From the NCBI GenBank assembly GCA_041665165.1, contig JBAYJJ010000004.1:1-47603 (forward strand): a DNA stretch of 47,603 bases, in the 5' to 3' direction. The notes under the pieces are model-generated. The model was not told the DNA's origin, did no database searches, and was given only the letters and a program-made list of their open reading frames with translations. Made by a program: the position numbers and the translations under genes. Positions 7,553-13,821 of this stretch are shown one piece after another; within the stretch, counting starts at the first letter, position 1; each line of letters begins with the position of its first letter. This DNA is from MWCR01 sp041665165. Lineage in GTDB: Bacteria; Patescibacteriota; Patescibacteriia; 2-12-FULL-60-25.

Positions 7553-8428
7553 ATGTCGCAGTTGTTTGGGATTATTTTTTCTTTAGGAGCCTTATTCAGT
7601 TGGGCTTTTGGAGATTTCAATATCCAAAGATCAACACGGGCTTTTGGGATTTGGAAAAGCCTTTTTTATATTGGAATTTTTGGGTTTGCTATCCTTCTGC
7701 CGTTTGTTTGGTCAGATTTGCCCGCTGTTTTTTCCAATAAAAACGAATTATTACTATTAATCATAACAAGTTTTGTAGTAGTCTGGGCCGGGCAATTCAA
7801 TTTTTTAGGACTTAAGAACGGAAAGTTCTCTGTGATTATGCCCCTCACAGGCCTTGAGTTGCCAATTACCATTATTGTAAGTGTTATTTTTGTGGGTGAT
7901 AGGATTAGTTGGCTTGAGGGTTGTGTCATGAGCATGGTCTTTTTAGGACTCATGCTTTTGGTCGTAAAAGGCCAGGGTGTAAAAATTAGTAAGGAAAATT
8001 TAGAGAAAGGTGTGCTTTATGGCCTGCTTGGTGCTTTGGGCTTGGCTTTGGTAAATGTTTTAATTGGTTTAAGCAGCCGTGCTACTTCGCCATTGGTCGC
8101 GATTTGGTTCACCCATACTTTTGCGGCTCTATATTGTGCTGTTGTCTTGCTCTGGAAAAAGGAGTTCAAGTCTTTTAAACAAGATTTTGTTAAAAATACC
8201 AAGTCATTGTTGTATGGCAGTATTTTGGATAATTTTGCTTGGCTTTGCTTTGCTTATGCCACAACATTTATCTCAATAGCTATTGCGACGACAATCAGCG
8301 AATGCTTTATTGCGGTCGGAGCTTTGTTGGGCATGACGATTAATCATGAAAAACTTAAAAAACGTCAGGTCGCTGGCATGGTAATCGCAATTTTAGGCGT
8401 TATCATCCTGTCTGTGTTAGCAGGTTAG
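7553..8428 (+). CDS. EamA/DMT-family transporter
   Basis: The 291-residue protein shows about ten hydrophobic segments in two similar halves, the pattern of drug/metabolite transporter (EamA) permeases. Typical features are the Gly-rich segment after the first helix, MPLTGLELPITIIVSVIF in the fourth or fifth helix region and the mirror motif in the C-terminal half (ISIAIATTISECFIAVGALLG). It would sit in the cytoplasmic membrane and export or import a small metabolite; the substrate cannot be read from sequence. Leaderless start at 7553. It may be controlled by the nearby TrmB-type regulator. Confidence 0.85.
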   Translation: MSQLFGIIFSLGALFSWAFGDFNIQRSTRAFGIWKSLFYIGIFGFAILLPFVWSDLPAVFSNKNELLLLIITSFVVVWAGQFNFLGLKNGKFSVIMPLTGLELPITIIVSVIFVGDRISWLEGCVMSMVFLGLMLLVVKGQGVKISKENLEKGVLYGLLGALGLALVNVLIGLSSRATSPLVAIWFTHTFAALYCAVVLLWKKEFKSFKQDFVKNTKSLLYGSILDNFAWLCFAYATTFISIAIATTISECFIAVGALLGMTINHEKLKKRQVAGMVIAILGVIILSVLAG

Positions 8429-8437
8429 TGGTATAAT
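8429..8437 (+). promoter_or_regulatory. Extended -10 of the 63-residue gene
   Basis: TGGTATAAT, identical to the box of the gene before it, ends six bases before the ATG at 8444. It starts at the stop codon of the transporter gene. Confidence 0.85.
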
Positions 8438-8443
8438 TAAGCT

Positions 8444-8635
8444 ATGAAGAGGGGAAAGGCCGGGAAAAAATCAAGATTTGAGCATGAAGTGCCCTTTGAA
8501 AGGGATGTTTGGTACTGGGTTGAGCATGTGGCGCATTGGTATGCGCTTTTTTTCGTGGCAGTGTCAATTTTGACCTTTGCTTATTTGTTTTTGAATAATA
8601 GTGCACCGACTTTTGCTGGACAGATGTTACCTTGA
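8444..8635 (+). CDS. Small single-pass membrane protein (63 residues)
   Basis: The N-terminal 25 residues are basic and polar (MKRGKAGKKSRF), followed by a Trp/His-containing stretch (WYWVEHVAHWYAL) and one strong membrane segment at about residues 33-52. The short C-terminus is polar. No family is recognised. A perfect extended -10 six bases before the ATG is strong support for expression as a leaderless transcript. A dispersed repeat begins immediately after the stop codon. Confidence 0.7.
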   Translation: MKRGKAGKKSRFEHEVPFERDVWYWVEHVAHWYALFFVAVSILTFAYLFLNNSAPTFAGQMLP

Positions 8636-8636
8636 T

Positions 8637-8757
8637 GTCATCTCGACGGAGGACGAGCACGGTCGAGGACGATTGGAGAGATCTTCGAGTGACTTAGGTT
8701 CTCGACAGGCCTTTTTGCATAAAATTTCTCGTCACTCCGACTTCCCTCGAAATGACA
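8637..8757. repeat. Dispersed REP-like repeat (GTCATCTCGA type)
   Basis: The stretch opens with GTCATCTCGA and closes with CCCTCGAAATGAC, so its ends are near-inverted. Related GTCATCTCGA starts appear at about 10094 and 42411. No ORF is supported. Confidence 0.6.
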
Positions 8758-8774
8758 AAGGGTATTTTTAGAGG

Positions 8775-8780
8775 TATTCT
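8775..8780 (+). promoter_or_regulatory. -10 box of yvcK
   Basis: TATTCT ends nine bases before the ATG at 8790. No TG extension and no convincing -35. Confidence 0.5.
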
Positions 8781-8789
8781 TGTCGCGAT

Positions 8790-9782
8790 ATGTCACATAT
8801 AGTTTGTCTTGGTGGGGGAACTGGGACGTTTACCGTGCTATCTGGGCTAAAGAAACACGATTTAAAGCTTTCGGCTGTTGTATCCATCGCAGATAATGGG
8901 GGATCAACCGGAATTTTGCGTGATGAGCTCGGAGTTTTACCACCAGGTGACATTCGGCAGTGCTTAGTTGCGCTTTCTGGCGAGGATCAGCTCATGCGTA
9001 AGCTTTTTATGTATAGATTTCACGAAGGCATGCTCTCAGGACATAACTTCGGCAATATTTTCCTTTCAGCGCTTGAAAAAGTGACTGGTGACCCGCTTTC
9101 TGCCATTGATGCTGCTCACAAGATCCTGGATGTTAATGGCCAAATCATTCCTGTTTCAGCTGTGGCAGCTAATTTATTCGCTGAACTAAGCGATGGAGTT
9201 GTTCTTGAGGGCGAAAAAGTGGTTGATAAGCATGATTCTGACCATTCTCCTATCGCCAGATGCTTTCTTTCGCCTGCAGTCCAAGCTAATCCTAGGGCTT
9301 TAGACGCTATCCGCGAGGCAGATGTCCTCATTCTTGGGCCTGGAGACCTATTTACCAGCCTTATACCTGTCTTGCTGGTTGAGGGGGTCAAAGAGGCGAT
9401 TGCAGAACGCAAAGGTCAAACCATTTTGGTCCTTAACTTGGTGACCAGGTCAGGGCAGGTGAGTTCGCCCTTGGCCTCAAACTTTCTGGAGACCATCAAC
9501 CAGTATCTTGAGCCTGGGTCCATCACGGACGTAATCATGAATATCCGGAAGCCTCATCCAGACATGATCCAGGATTATTCCAACGCTGGCGACATGTTTA
9601 TTGAAGATGATTTGAATGGCACTTCAATGCCTGTCATACATCGGGTCGATTGCTTGTCAGACAAACAACCTGAAAACGTGGTTGGAGACAAATTAAAACG
9701 AAGTTTGATTAGGCATGATTCAGAAAAATTAGCTCAAGCGATTATTAACGCATGTAAAGCGCAAAATAGAACTGAACAATGA
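8790..9782 (+). CDS. yvcK: YvcK/CofD-like family protein
   Basis: The 330-residue protein starts with VCLGGGTGTFTVLSGLK, the Gly-rich nucleotide-sugar-binding loop of the CofD/YvcK fold, then ADNGGSTGILRDELGVLPPGD, the diagnostic block of the YvcK branch. GHNFGN and LGPGDLFTSLIP follow in the usual order and the length is normal. In Firmicutes, YvcK (GlmR) binds UDP-GlcNAc and is needed for carbon flux into cell envelope precursors during growth on gluconeogenic substrates; this role is known for the family, not shown here. Cytosolic. Leaderless start. A possible small RNA follows. Confidence 0.92.
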   Translation: MSHIVCLGGGTGTFTVLSGLKKHDLKLSAVVSIADNGGSTGILRDELGVLPPGDIRQCLVALSGEDQLMRKLFMYRFHEGMLSGHNFGNIFLSALEKVTGDPLSAIDAAHKILDVNGQIIPVSAVAANLFAELSDGVVLEGEKVVDKHDSDHSPIARCFLSPAVQANPRALDAIREADVLILGPGDLFTSLIPVLLVEGVKEAIAERKGQTILVLNLVTRSGQVSSPLASNFLETINQYLEPGSITDVIMNIRKPHPDMIQDYSNAGDMFIEDDLNGTSMPVIHRVDCLSDKQPENVVGDKLKRSLIRHDSEKLAQAIINACKAQNRTEQ

Positions 9783-9846
9783 CCACTCATATTATCCACA
9801 CAACTTAAAAGTCGTTTTCTTATATACGTACAGCATAGATTTCGTG

Positions 9847-9869
9847 ATTGTATCAAAATTGGATACAAT
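9847..9869. promoter_or_regulatory. Palindrome ATTGTATC-N7-GATACAAT
   Basis: Perfect 8-base inverted repeat (9847-9854 and 9862-9869). The right arm contains TACAAT, a possible -10, so the palindrome could be a repressor operator for the candidate RNA, or its 5' hairpin. Confidence 0.4.
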
Positions 9870-10009
9870 GTTAGTGGGTTCAAAAAGAGATTCTTCGCCG
9901 GTGCACCTTCAATCCCACCACCCACAAAAAACAAAACGGCGAAAATCAAAAACCTCTTTCCATAAACGGAAAGCCAAAAACAAAAATCAGTGCCAAAACT
10001 GCACTGAGC

Positions 10010-10036
10010 CACCCCGCAGAATTGCGGGGTGTTTTC
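10010..10036 (+). terminator. Terminator of the candidate RNA
   Basis: CACCCCGCA-GAAT-TGCGGGGTG followed by TTTT: nine perfect pairs with a four-base loop. Confidence 0.85.
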
Positions 10037-10050
10037 TATAACATTTTTTC

Positions 10051-10090
10051 CGCTGAACCCTTAACCCACAACCCTTAACGCTGAACCACT
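10051..10090. repeat. Short-word repeat (CTGAACCCTTAACCC type)
   Basis: GCTGAACCCTTAACCCACAA and CCCTTAACGCTGAACCAC repeat the same words. No ORF. One of several elements of this style in the window, each with its own word. Confidence 0.45.
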
Positions 10091-10114
10091 TTTGTCATCT
10101 CGAACGTTCCTCGT

Positions 10115-10204
10115 GTCATCCTGAACGAAGCTTGGCAAAGTGAAGGATCCCCACTAGGTAACTCGGTGGAGATCCTTCGCCTTTAATTCATTGCTCAGGA
10201 TGAC
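10115..10204. repeat. REP-like repeat, GTCATCCTGA/TCAGGATGAC ends
   Basis: A 90-base element whose ends GTCATCCTGA and TCAGGATGAC are perfect inverted repeats, with inner GAAGGATC/GATCCTTC also paired. A shortened relative lies at 10357-10381. Repeats of this type are known in many bacterial phyla. Confidence 0.7.
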
Positions 10205-10263
10205 GGCCGTCGTGTCTATACCAAGCAAAGGCTTAACCTACTTGTCGCGCATATGGCACGACA

Positions 10264-10287
10264 CTCTCCCTTAAGAATAAGGGAGAG
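10264..10287. repeat. Hairpin CTCTCCCTTA/TAAGGGAGAG
   Basis: Ten perfect pairs with loop AGAA inside the gene-free island. No T tract, so probably a repeat element, not a terminator. Confidence 0.45.
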
Positions 10288-10356
10288 GTTGGTATTCTAG
10301 CGTTTATTGCGGATAAGCCTGATTAGGGCTCGGGGTCTGATATGTACTTGTATCGA

Positions 10357-10381
10357 GATCCTGAATCAAGTTCAGGATGAC
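10357..10381. repeat. Short REP-like copy, ATCCTGAA/TTCAGGAT
   Basis: Truncated relative of the element at 10115-10204, with perfect arms around TCAAG and a final GAC. Confidence 0.5.
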
Positions 10382-10416
10382 GTATCTGTATAGTTATCGC
10401 CACAGTCTTCTTTGTT

Positions 10417-10509
10417 GTCATTGCGAGTGATAGCGCGGCAATCTCTTACTGATTAATTAATTAGCGTTAGATTGCCACGTCGCTCGTCTAACTCGTTCCT
10501 CGCAATGAC
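10417..10509. repeat. REP-like repeat, GTCATTGCGAG/CTCGCAATGAC ends
   Basis: Ends are perfect inverted repeats; inner GGCAATCT and AGATTGCC also pair. A second copy with the same plan lies at 42430-42537. The type is widespread in bacteria and non-coding. Confidence 0.7.
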
Positions 10510-10546
10510 AAGTGGCGCTTTAAAAGTATGATTTTTATCATCACAG

Positions 10547-10676
10547 GTTGTCCACATGTATATCAATTGTAATATTTTATGTTTGTTAAGCGCTTTAAAC
10601 ACGCATTGTTAATCGTGTGTATAATTAATGAGGTGGCTGGTCAAAAACGAAATACAGTTAAATAAACAAAAAATAT
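10547..10676. other. AT-rich gene-free stretch with a DnaA-box-like site
   Basis: Rich in A and T, begins with TTGTCCACA, one base off the DnaA box consensus TTATCCACA. A perfect box is at 9792-9800. No ORF, no iteron array; nothing else is seen. Confidence 0.25.
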
Positions 10677-10712
10677 ATTAGTAGAGACGCATAATCATGC
10701 GTCTCTACTAAT
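10677..10712. repeat. GTAGAGACG hairpin repeat, copy 1
   Basis: GTAGAGACGCAT (10681-10692) and ATGCGTCTCTAC (10697-10708) are perfect arms around AATC; the flanking TATTA/TAATA extend the palindrome. Four other members lie at 16344, 33122, 39328 and 41706. Confidence 0.75.
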
Positions 10713-10740
10713 ATACAATCTTACTGCGGGCAATTAATTG

Positions 10741-10749
10741 TGCTAAAAT
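10741..10749 (+). promoter_or_regulatory. Extended -10 of the LytR_C gene
   Basis: TGCTAAAAT (TG-N-TAAAAT) ends six bases before the ATG at 10756; leaderless start predicted. Confidence 0.8.
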
Positions 10750-10755
10750 AAGAGC

Positions 10756-11520
10756 ATGCCAAAAAAGATAGTGGCTCCATTAAAGCCAGAAAACAATATT
10801 TCAGGTAAAGATAAGTTCTATTTAGCTGTGATTGTCTTGGTTGTGCTCGCAGCTTTTATCTTAATGTTGGTTAATGGCACGAAGGAAAAGAAAATAGACC
10901 AGAATCAAGTTCAGAATAATATTGCAAGTACGTCAACAAAGCCAAGTATTGAAACAATTGTGGATAAAGTATCATCTATGATATTTGGTCAGAGCGCTGA
11001 AAAACCTTTGGTTGTAACCATAGTCAACATCGATGAACTGCAATCTAAAGACCCGATTTTTTATAAAGATGCTCAAAACGGCGACAAGATATTGATCTGG
11101 ACTGAAAAGATCGCTTTATATAGCTCAAGCGCTGATAAATTGATAACTGTTGTGCCAAGAGCTTTATGGGATGCGCAAAATACTGAACCCGCTACATCAA
11201 CGCAACCTGTTAAACCTTTGACAATAGATGAGAAAGCTACGATTACAGTAAAAAATGGTACAACTCAAATTGGTTTAGCTAAAACAATCGGCGATCTATT
11301 GATGCAAGGCGGTCTGGATGTGGTCAAAACAGGCGACGCAAAGAGCAAGAATTACATTCAGACGCAGATTATTCGCTTGACCAGCGAAGCTTATCCAAAG
11401 ACTGAGGAAATTCTGAAGAAAGATCTAAAAGTTGAAATCACGCAAGGCATCCCAGCCAATTATTCAGATAAAACAGATTACATTGTGATAGTAGGCGCAG
11501 ACCTAGTTCCTGCAGAATAA
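10756..11520 (+). CDS. Membrane-anchored LytR_C-domain protein
   Basis: The 254-residue protein has a short basic N-terminus and one membrane segment (about residues 22-41, LAVIVLVVLAAFILML), then a polar Thr/Ser/Pro-containing region facing outwards. The C-terminal ~90 residues fit the LytR_C fold: ITVKNGTTQIGLAKTIGDLL, a sulphate-like polar turn, and the final YIVIVGADL strand. LytR_C domains occur at the end of LytR-CpsA-Psr enzymes and alone in many Patescibacteria, probably in cell-wall or surface attachment. There is no catalytic LytR domain here. Leaderless start; terminator at 11556-11585. Confidence 0.75.
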   Translation: MPKKIVAPLKPENNISGKDKFYLAVIVLVVLAAFILMLVNGTKEKKIDQNQVQNNIASTSTKPSIETIVDKVSSMIFGQSAEKPLVVTIVNIDELQSKDPIFYKDAQNGDKILIWTEKIALYSSSADKLITVVPRALWDAQNTEPATSTQPVKPLTIDEKATITVKNGTTQIGLAKTIGDLLMQGGLDVVKTGDAKSKNYIQTQIIRLTSEAYPKTEEILKKDLKVEITQGIPANYSDKTDYIVIVGADLVPAE

Positions 11521-11555
11521 CATCTTATTAACAAGCAATAAGATCAGGTCAGCAT

Positions 11556-11585
11556 CCAAAAGAAGTCTAAACAGACTTCTTTTAT
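11556..11585 (+). terminator. Terminator of the LytR_C gene
   Basis: AAAAGAAGTCT-AAAC-AGACTTCTTTTA: eleven pairs plus T-rich tail, 36 bases after the stop codon. Confidence 0.85.
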
Positions 11586-11605
11586 CTTTCTTCTTTGTTC
11601 TCTCG

Positions 11606-11798
11606 TATAATGTAAGCAGCTTCTGATGTATGTATCTGAGGTCGTCCGTAAGGGCAAAATAACTCCATTTTTGCATAAAGCTATTTTTGGAGTACAAAAA
11701 GCAAAAATAAAACATGCGTGATTTTAGAATTCTCCATGCTTGAATTCTAGAGTCACGAAAATCGCATGCAAAATCTTCGGATTGCGTGCGATTTTTTA
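11606..11798 (+). ncRNA. Candidate attenuator leader or small RNA
   Basis: A consensus TATAAT at 11606-11611 begins a ~180-base stretch without an ORF that ends in a very strong terminator: AAAATCGCATGC (11758-11769) with GCGTGCGATTTT (11784-11795), topped by AATC-TTCG-GATT and followed by T residues. An alternative fold pairs CATGCG(TG)ATTTT (11713-11725) with AAAATCGCATG (11758-11768), enclosing TAGAATTC/GAATTCTA. The two folds exclude each other, as in terminator/antiterminator switches. The next plus-strand gene starts 240 bases on (12041), so it is either that gene's leader or an independent RNA. No known riboswitch class is recognised. Confidence 0.5.
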
Positions 11799-11800
11799 AT

Positions 11801-11840
11801 CCTCTTCGCTTCTCCTTTAATAAAGGAGATTTAAACGTAC
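11801..11840. repeat. Direct repeat unit 1 (hairpin)
   Basis: CCTCTTCGCTTCTCCTTT, loop, AAAGGAGATTTAAACGTAC. TCTCCTTT/AAAGGAGA form a hairpin. A second, nearly identical unit follows after an 11-base spacer. Confidence 0.7.
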
Positions 11841-11851
11841 AAGCCTGAAAA

Positions 11852-11890
11852 CCTCTTCGCTTCTCCTTTCACAAGGAGATTTAAACGTAC
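11852..11890. repeat. Direct repeat unit 2 (hairpin)
   Basis: Same 39-base unit as at 11801 except in the loop (TCAC in place of AATA). Two units only, so not a CRISPR array. Confidence 0.7.
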
Positions 11891-12040
11891 TGGCCAAATT
11901 AATTAATGCGTTGATGCACTGGGTCACTGCCCCTTGAGAAAGGGGCCAAGGGTTTTCTTAGAACTTTAGGGCAGTCAACCATTGCCAGAAGGCAATAAGT
12001 GTGCCAAGTTATGCCTGACTTTTGACATAAGGAGATGGCA

Positions 12041-12853
12041 ATGGACATCAACGTTGGCAAGGTTTCGATTCCTGAGAGCGTGATCCGTCTGGTGCTTTTA
12101 GCGCTTGGTTCAGCCAAAAAAGACAACGAACGGTATCTTGAGATCCTTTCCAGGCGCGTTTTGTCTGCAGTGGTCTGGTATGAGCTCTACGTGAGTCTGG
12201 AAAGATCTGATGAATTGCGTGACCCGGCCTGGGCCGAGGTCAAACGCAGGTACATAGTCACTGATCTCGGAAGGCGAACAGAAAAGCCCAGGCCTCCAGA
12301 CATCCAATATTTTTTGGACAGGCCAGGTGTTTTGGCAATAGAGGCTGCGCTTTCAGAAGTTGGTAAGCTGAGCCAAAAGAAACCTTTCTGGCACAGCATA
12401 CCGCGTACACAGCAAGAGCGGCGGCGCTATGACCGCGCCATGTTCGCCAAGGTACGCAACCACTGCGCAGAACAGATCTTTAAAGGTGCCAAGGCCACAC
12501 TCGACGAGCTGATCTTCATGTATGCGCGGAGTTCACGAGGAGACAGGCTACTGAAGGATGTGTTCTATCGGATTTTGGCGAAGATGGGGGGCCTGCGATT
12601 CGAGGAAATACACGCAGCTCTTGTCCAAGTGCAGAATAAACGAAGAGAACTGCACAAACTCCATGGTATAAAATTGATACAGCGCGACGGCTTGGAGGCT
12701 AGTTTGGCGAACCGGCTTTGCGCTGCCGCGCTAACTCCGGCTCATTTCATCACCCTGCATCGCATTGCACCCCATCGTTTCGGCGACATGGCCGAGCGCA
12801 TCTATGCGGCAACCAGGCGAAAGTCTTCTAAAGGCCCTGCGGCTAAGATCTGA
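12041..12853 (+). CDS. Unrecognised helical protein (270 residues)
   Basis: No family is recognised. The protein is rich in Arg, Lys, Leu and Ala, predicted almost wholly helical, with no signal peptide or membrane segment; the second half (LHKLHGIKLIQRDGLEASLANRL and a basic end) could bind nucleic acid, but no helix-turn-helix is certain. AAGGAG lies six bases before the ATG at 12041, which is preferred to the ATG at 12035 that overlaps the site. The last codons (Ala-Ala-Lys-Ile-stop) are encoded by the terminator at 12838-12873. Its promoter is unclear; it may be served by the 11606 promoter. Confidence 0.75.
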   Translation: MDINVGKVSIPESVIRLVLLALGSAKKDNERYLEILSRRVLSAVVWYELYVSLERSDELRDPAWAEVKRRYIVTDLGRRTEKPRPPDIQYFLDRPGVLAIEAALSEVGKLSQKKPFWHSIPRTQQERRRYDRAMFAKVRNHCAEQIFKGAKATLDELIFMYARSSRGDRLLKDVFYRILAKMGGLRFEEIHAALVQVQNKRRELHKLHGIKLIQRDGLEASLANRLCAAALTPAHFITLHRIAPHRFGDMAERIYAATRRKSSKGPAAKI

Positions 12854-12873
12854 TCTTGGCCGTTTTTTAATAT
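12838..12873 (+). terminator. Terminator, copy 1 of an identical 36-base pair
   Basis: GGC-AAGATC...GATCTT-GCC stem followed by GTTTTTT. It overlaps the stop codon of the 12041 gene. An identical 36-base copy lies at 13704-13739. Confidence 0.9.
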
Positions 12874-12922
12874 ATCTTTATATTTAGGCTAATCTTAGAT
12901 GAAATAAATGACCTCTTCACCA

Positions 12923-12951
12923 TTGACGAATCTTCATTTTTGTGCTAGACT
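12923..12951 (+). promoter_or_regulatory. Promoter of the 13046 gene
   Basis: TTGACG (12923-12928), 17-base spacer, TAGACT (12946-12951). The leader of about 85 bases ends with AGGAGA. Confidence 0.75.
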
Positions 12952-13045
12952 CATGCATTACAAGAGTGTAATCAGTTGAGCTGTGCTCGATTGCAACTTT
13001 GGACATCTAGCGTTCAGTTAAATGTTGGACAGGAGAATAGAGAAA

Positions 13046-13666
13046 ATGAAAACAATCGTTTCGTTCCTCGTTGCCCTCACGCTCTCTCTTTCCTCGTTCG
13101 TCGTCTTGGCCCAGGCCAAGCCGGCTACTGGGTCGGTCGAGTACCAAGCTGGATACGAAAAGGGCCGTCCGGTGGGTCACATCCTGGACATGTACATCGA
13201 GAAACAGGCGTGGGACAAGATCGGGATCAGCGGATTCGCCCTCATGACCAAGGATTGGGCCGAAGCTTACGCTGGTCCGACATATTCGCCGGCAGGTTGG
13301 GTAAGCGCCAGCATGAGTTTCGGCGGTCAGCAACGTGAAGGCAAGGTCACCCCGCGTTACGCGACCTCGCTCTGGATGGGCGGCGGGGAACGATTGCCTC
13401 TCCAGTTCCTTGGCTTCTTCGAGGGAGATGGATCAATTGCAGGCGCCTGGTATGACGCCAAGGCATTGTACAGCCCTCTCTCGTGGATCTCGCTCGGTGT
13501 CCATGGTCGGCGCTTCGTAGGTATCGGTCCGCGTGTTGAGGTCAAAGCTCCAATTCCCGGCATGCCGGTCACTGTCTGGGCCACGTGGAACCCCTACGAC
13601 CCAGAGTCTAGGAACGAGCATGAAAGCAAGGCTCGCGGAATAATCGGAGTGCAGGCCTCGTTCTAG
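13046..13666 (+). CDS. Secreted protein of unknown function (206 residues)
   Basis: A clear signal peptide (MKTIVSFLVALTLSLSS...VLAQA) with a probable cleavage after AQA at about residue 24 directs export. The mature part is rich in Gly, aromatic residues and alternating hydrophobic strands (SAGWVSASMSF-like, GGGERLPLQFLGFF, ISLGVHGRRFVGIGPRVEV), suggesting a beta-sheet or small barrel fold; no family is recognised. AGGAGA lies 12 bases before the ATG; the upstream ATG at 13022 lacks a site. The gene stands between two identical terminator copies, which suggests the cassette arrived by or with a duplication. Confidence 0.75.
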   Translation: MKTIVSFLVALTLSLSSFVVLAQAKPATGSVEYQAGYEKGRPVGHILDMYIEKQAWDKIGISGFALMTKDWAEAYAGPTYSPAGWVSASMSFGGQQREGKVTPRYATSLWMGGGERLPLQFLGFFEGDGSIAGAWYDAKALYSPLSWISLGVHGRRFVGIGPRVEVKAPIPGMPVTVWATWNPYDPESRNEHESKARGIIGVQASF

Positions 13667-13703
13667 GAACTGCCCTTTCGTCACAATTATTGAAACAGTG
13701 CTT

Positions 13704-13739
13704 TGCGGCTAAGATCTGATCTTGGCCGTTTTTTAATAT
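13704..13739 (+). terminator. Terminator, copy 2 of an identical 36-base pair
   Basis: Same 36 bases as 12838-12873, here 37 bases after the stop codon and not overlapping coding sequence. Confidence 0.9.
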
Positions 13740-13763
13740 CGGAGATCCTTATTTTTGCAATTT

Positions 13764-13801
13764 AAAAAACGCCCGAGTCGAGTTTTGCTCGAAATCGGGC
13801 G
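13764..13801 (-). terminator. Terminator of the 13822-14925 gene
   Basis: On the minus strand CGCCCGA and TCGAG pair with CTCGA and TCGGGCG, followed by TTTTTT. Confidence 0.88.
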
Positions 13802-13821
13802 CAGAGAACGGAAGGAGTGGG

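Larger units (their letters stand above)
9845..10036 (+). ncRNA. Candidate structured small RNA
   Basis: Between yvcK and a terminator lies a stretch with no ORF but dense complementarity: TTCGCCG (9894-9900) with CGGCGAA (9937-9943), flanked by AAAGAG (9884-9889) with CTCTTT (9954-9959); CTTTCC/GGAAAG (9956-9961/9968-9973), exclusive of the previous pairing; TCAGTGC/GCACTGA (9987-9993/10001-10007); and a terminator. GTGGG (9874-9878) can reach CCCAC in the large loop (9914-9918 or 9921-9925), giving a pseudoknot. The 5' end is uncertain: TACAAT at 9864-9869 or TATATA at 9821-9826 could be the -10. It does not match tmRNA, RNase P or SRP RNA signatures that I know. Confidence 0.5.

Noticed and set aside
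8442..8660. 72-codon minus-strand frame
   Set aside because: It covers the 63-residue gene, which has a perfect extended -10 six bases before ATG, and runs into a dispersed repeat.
11801..11890. Possible CRISPR array
   Set aside because: Only two units, an 11-base spacer and no cas genes.
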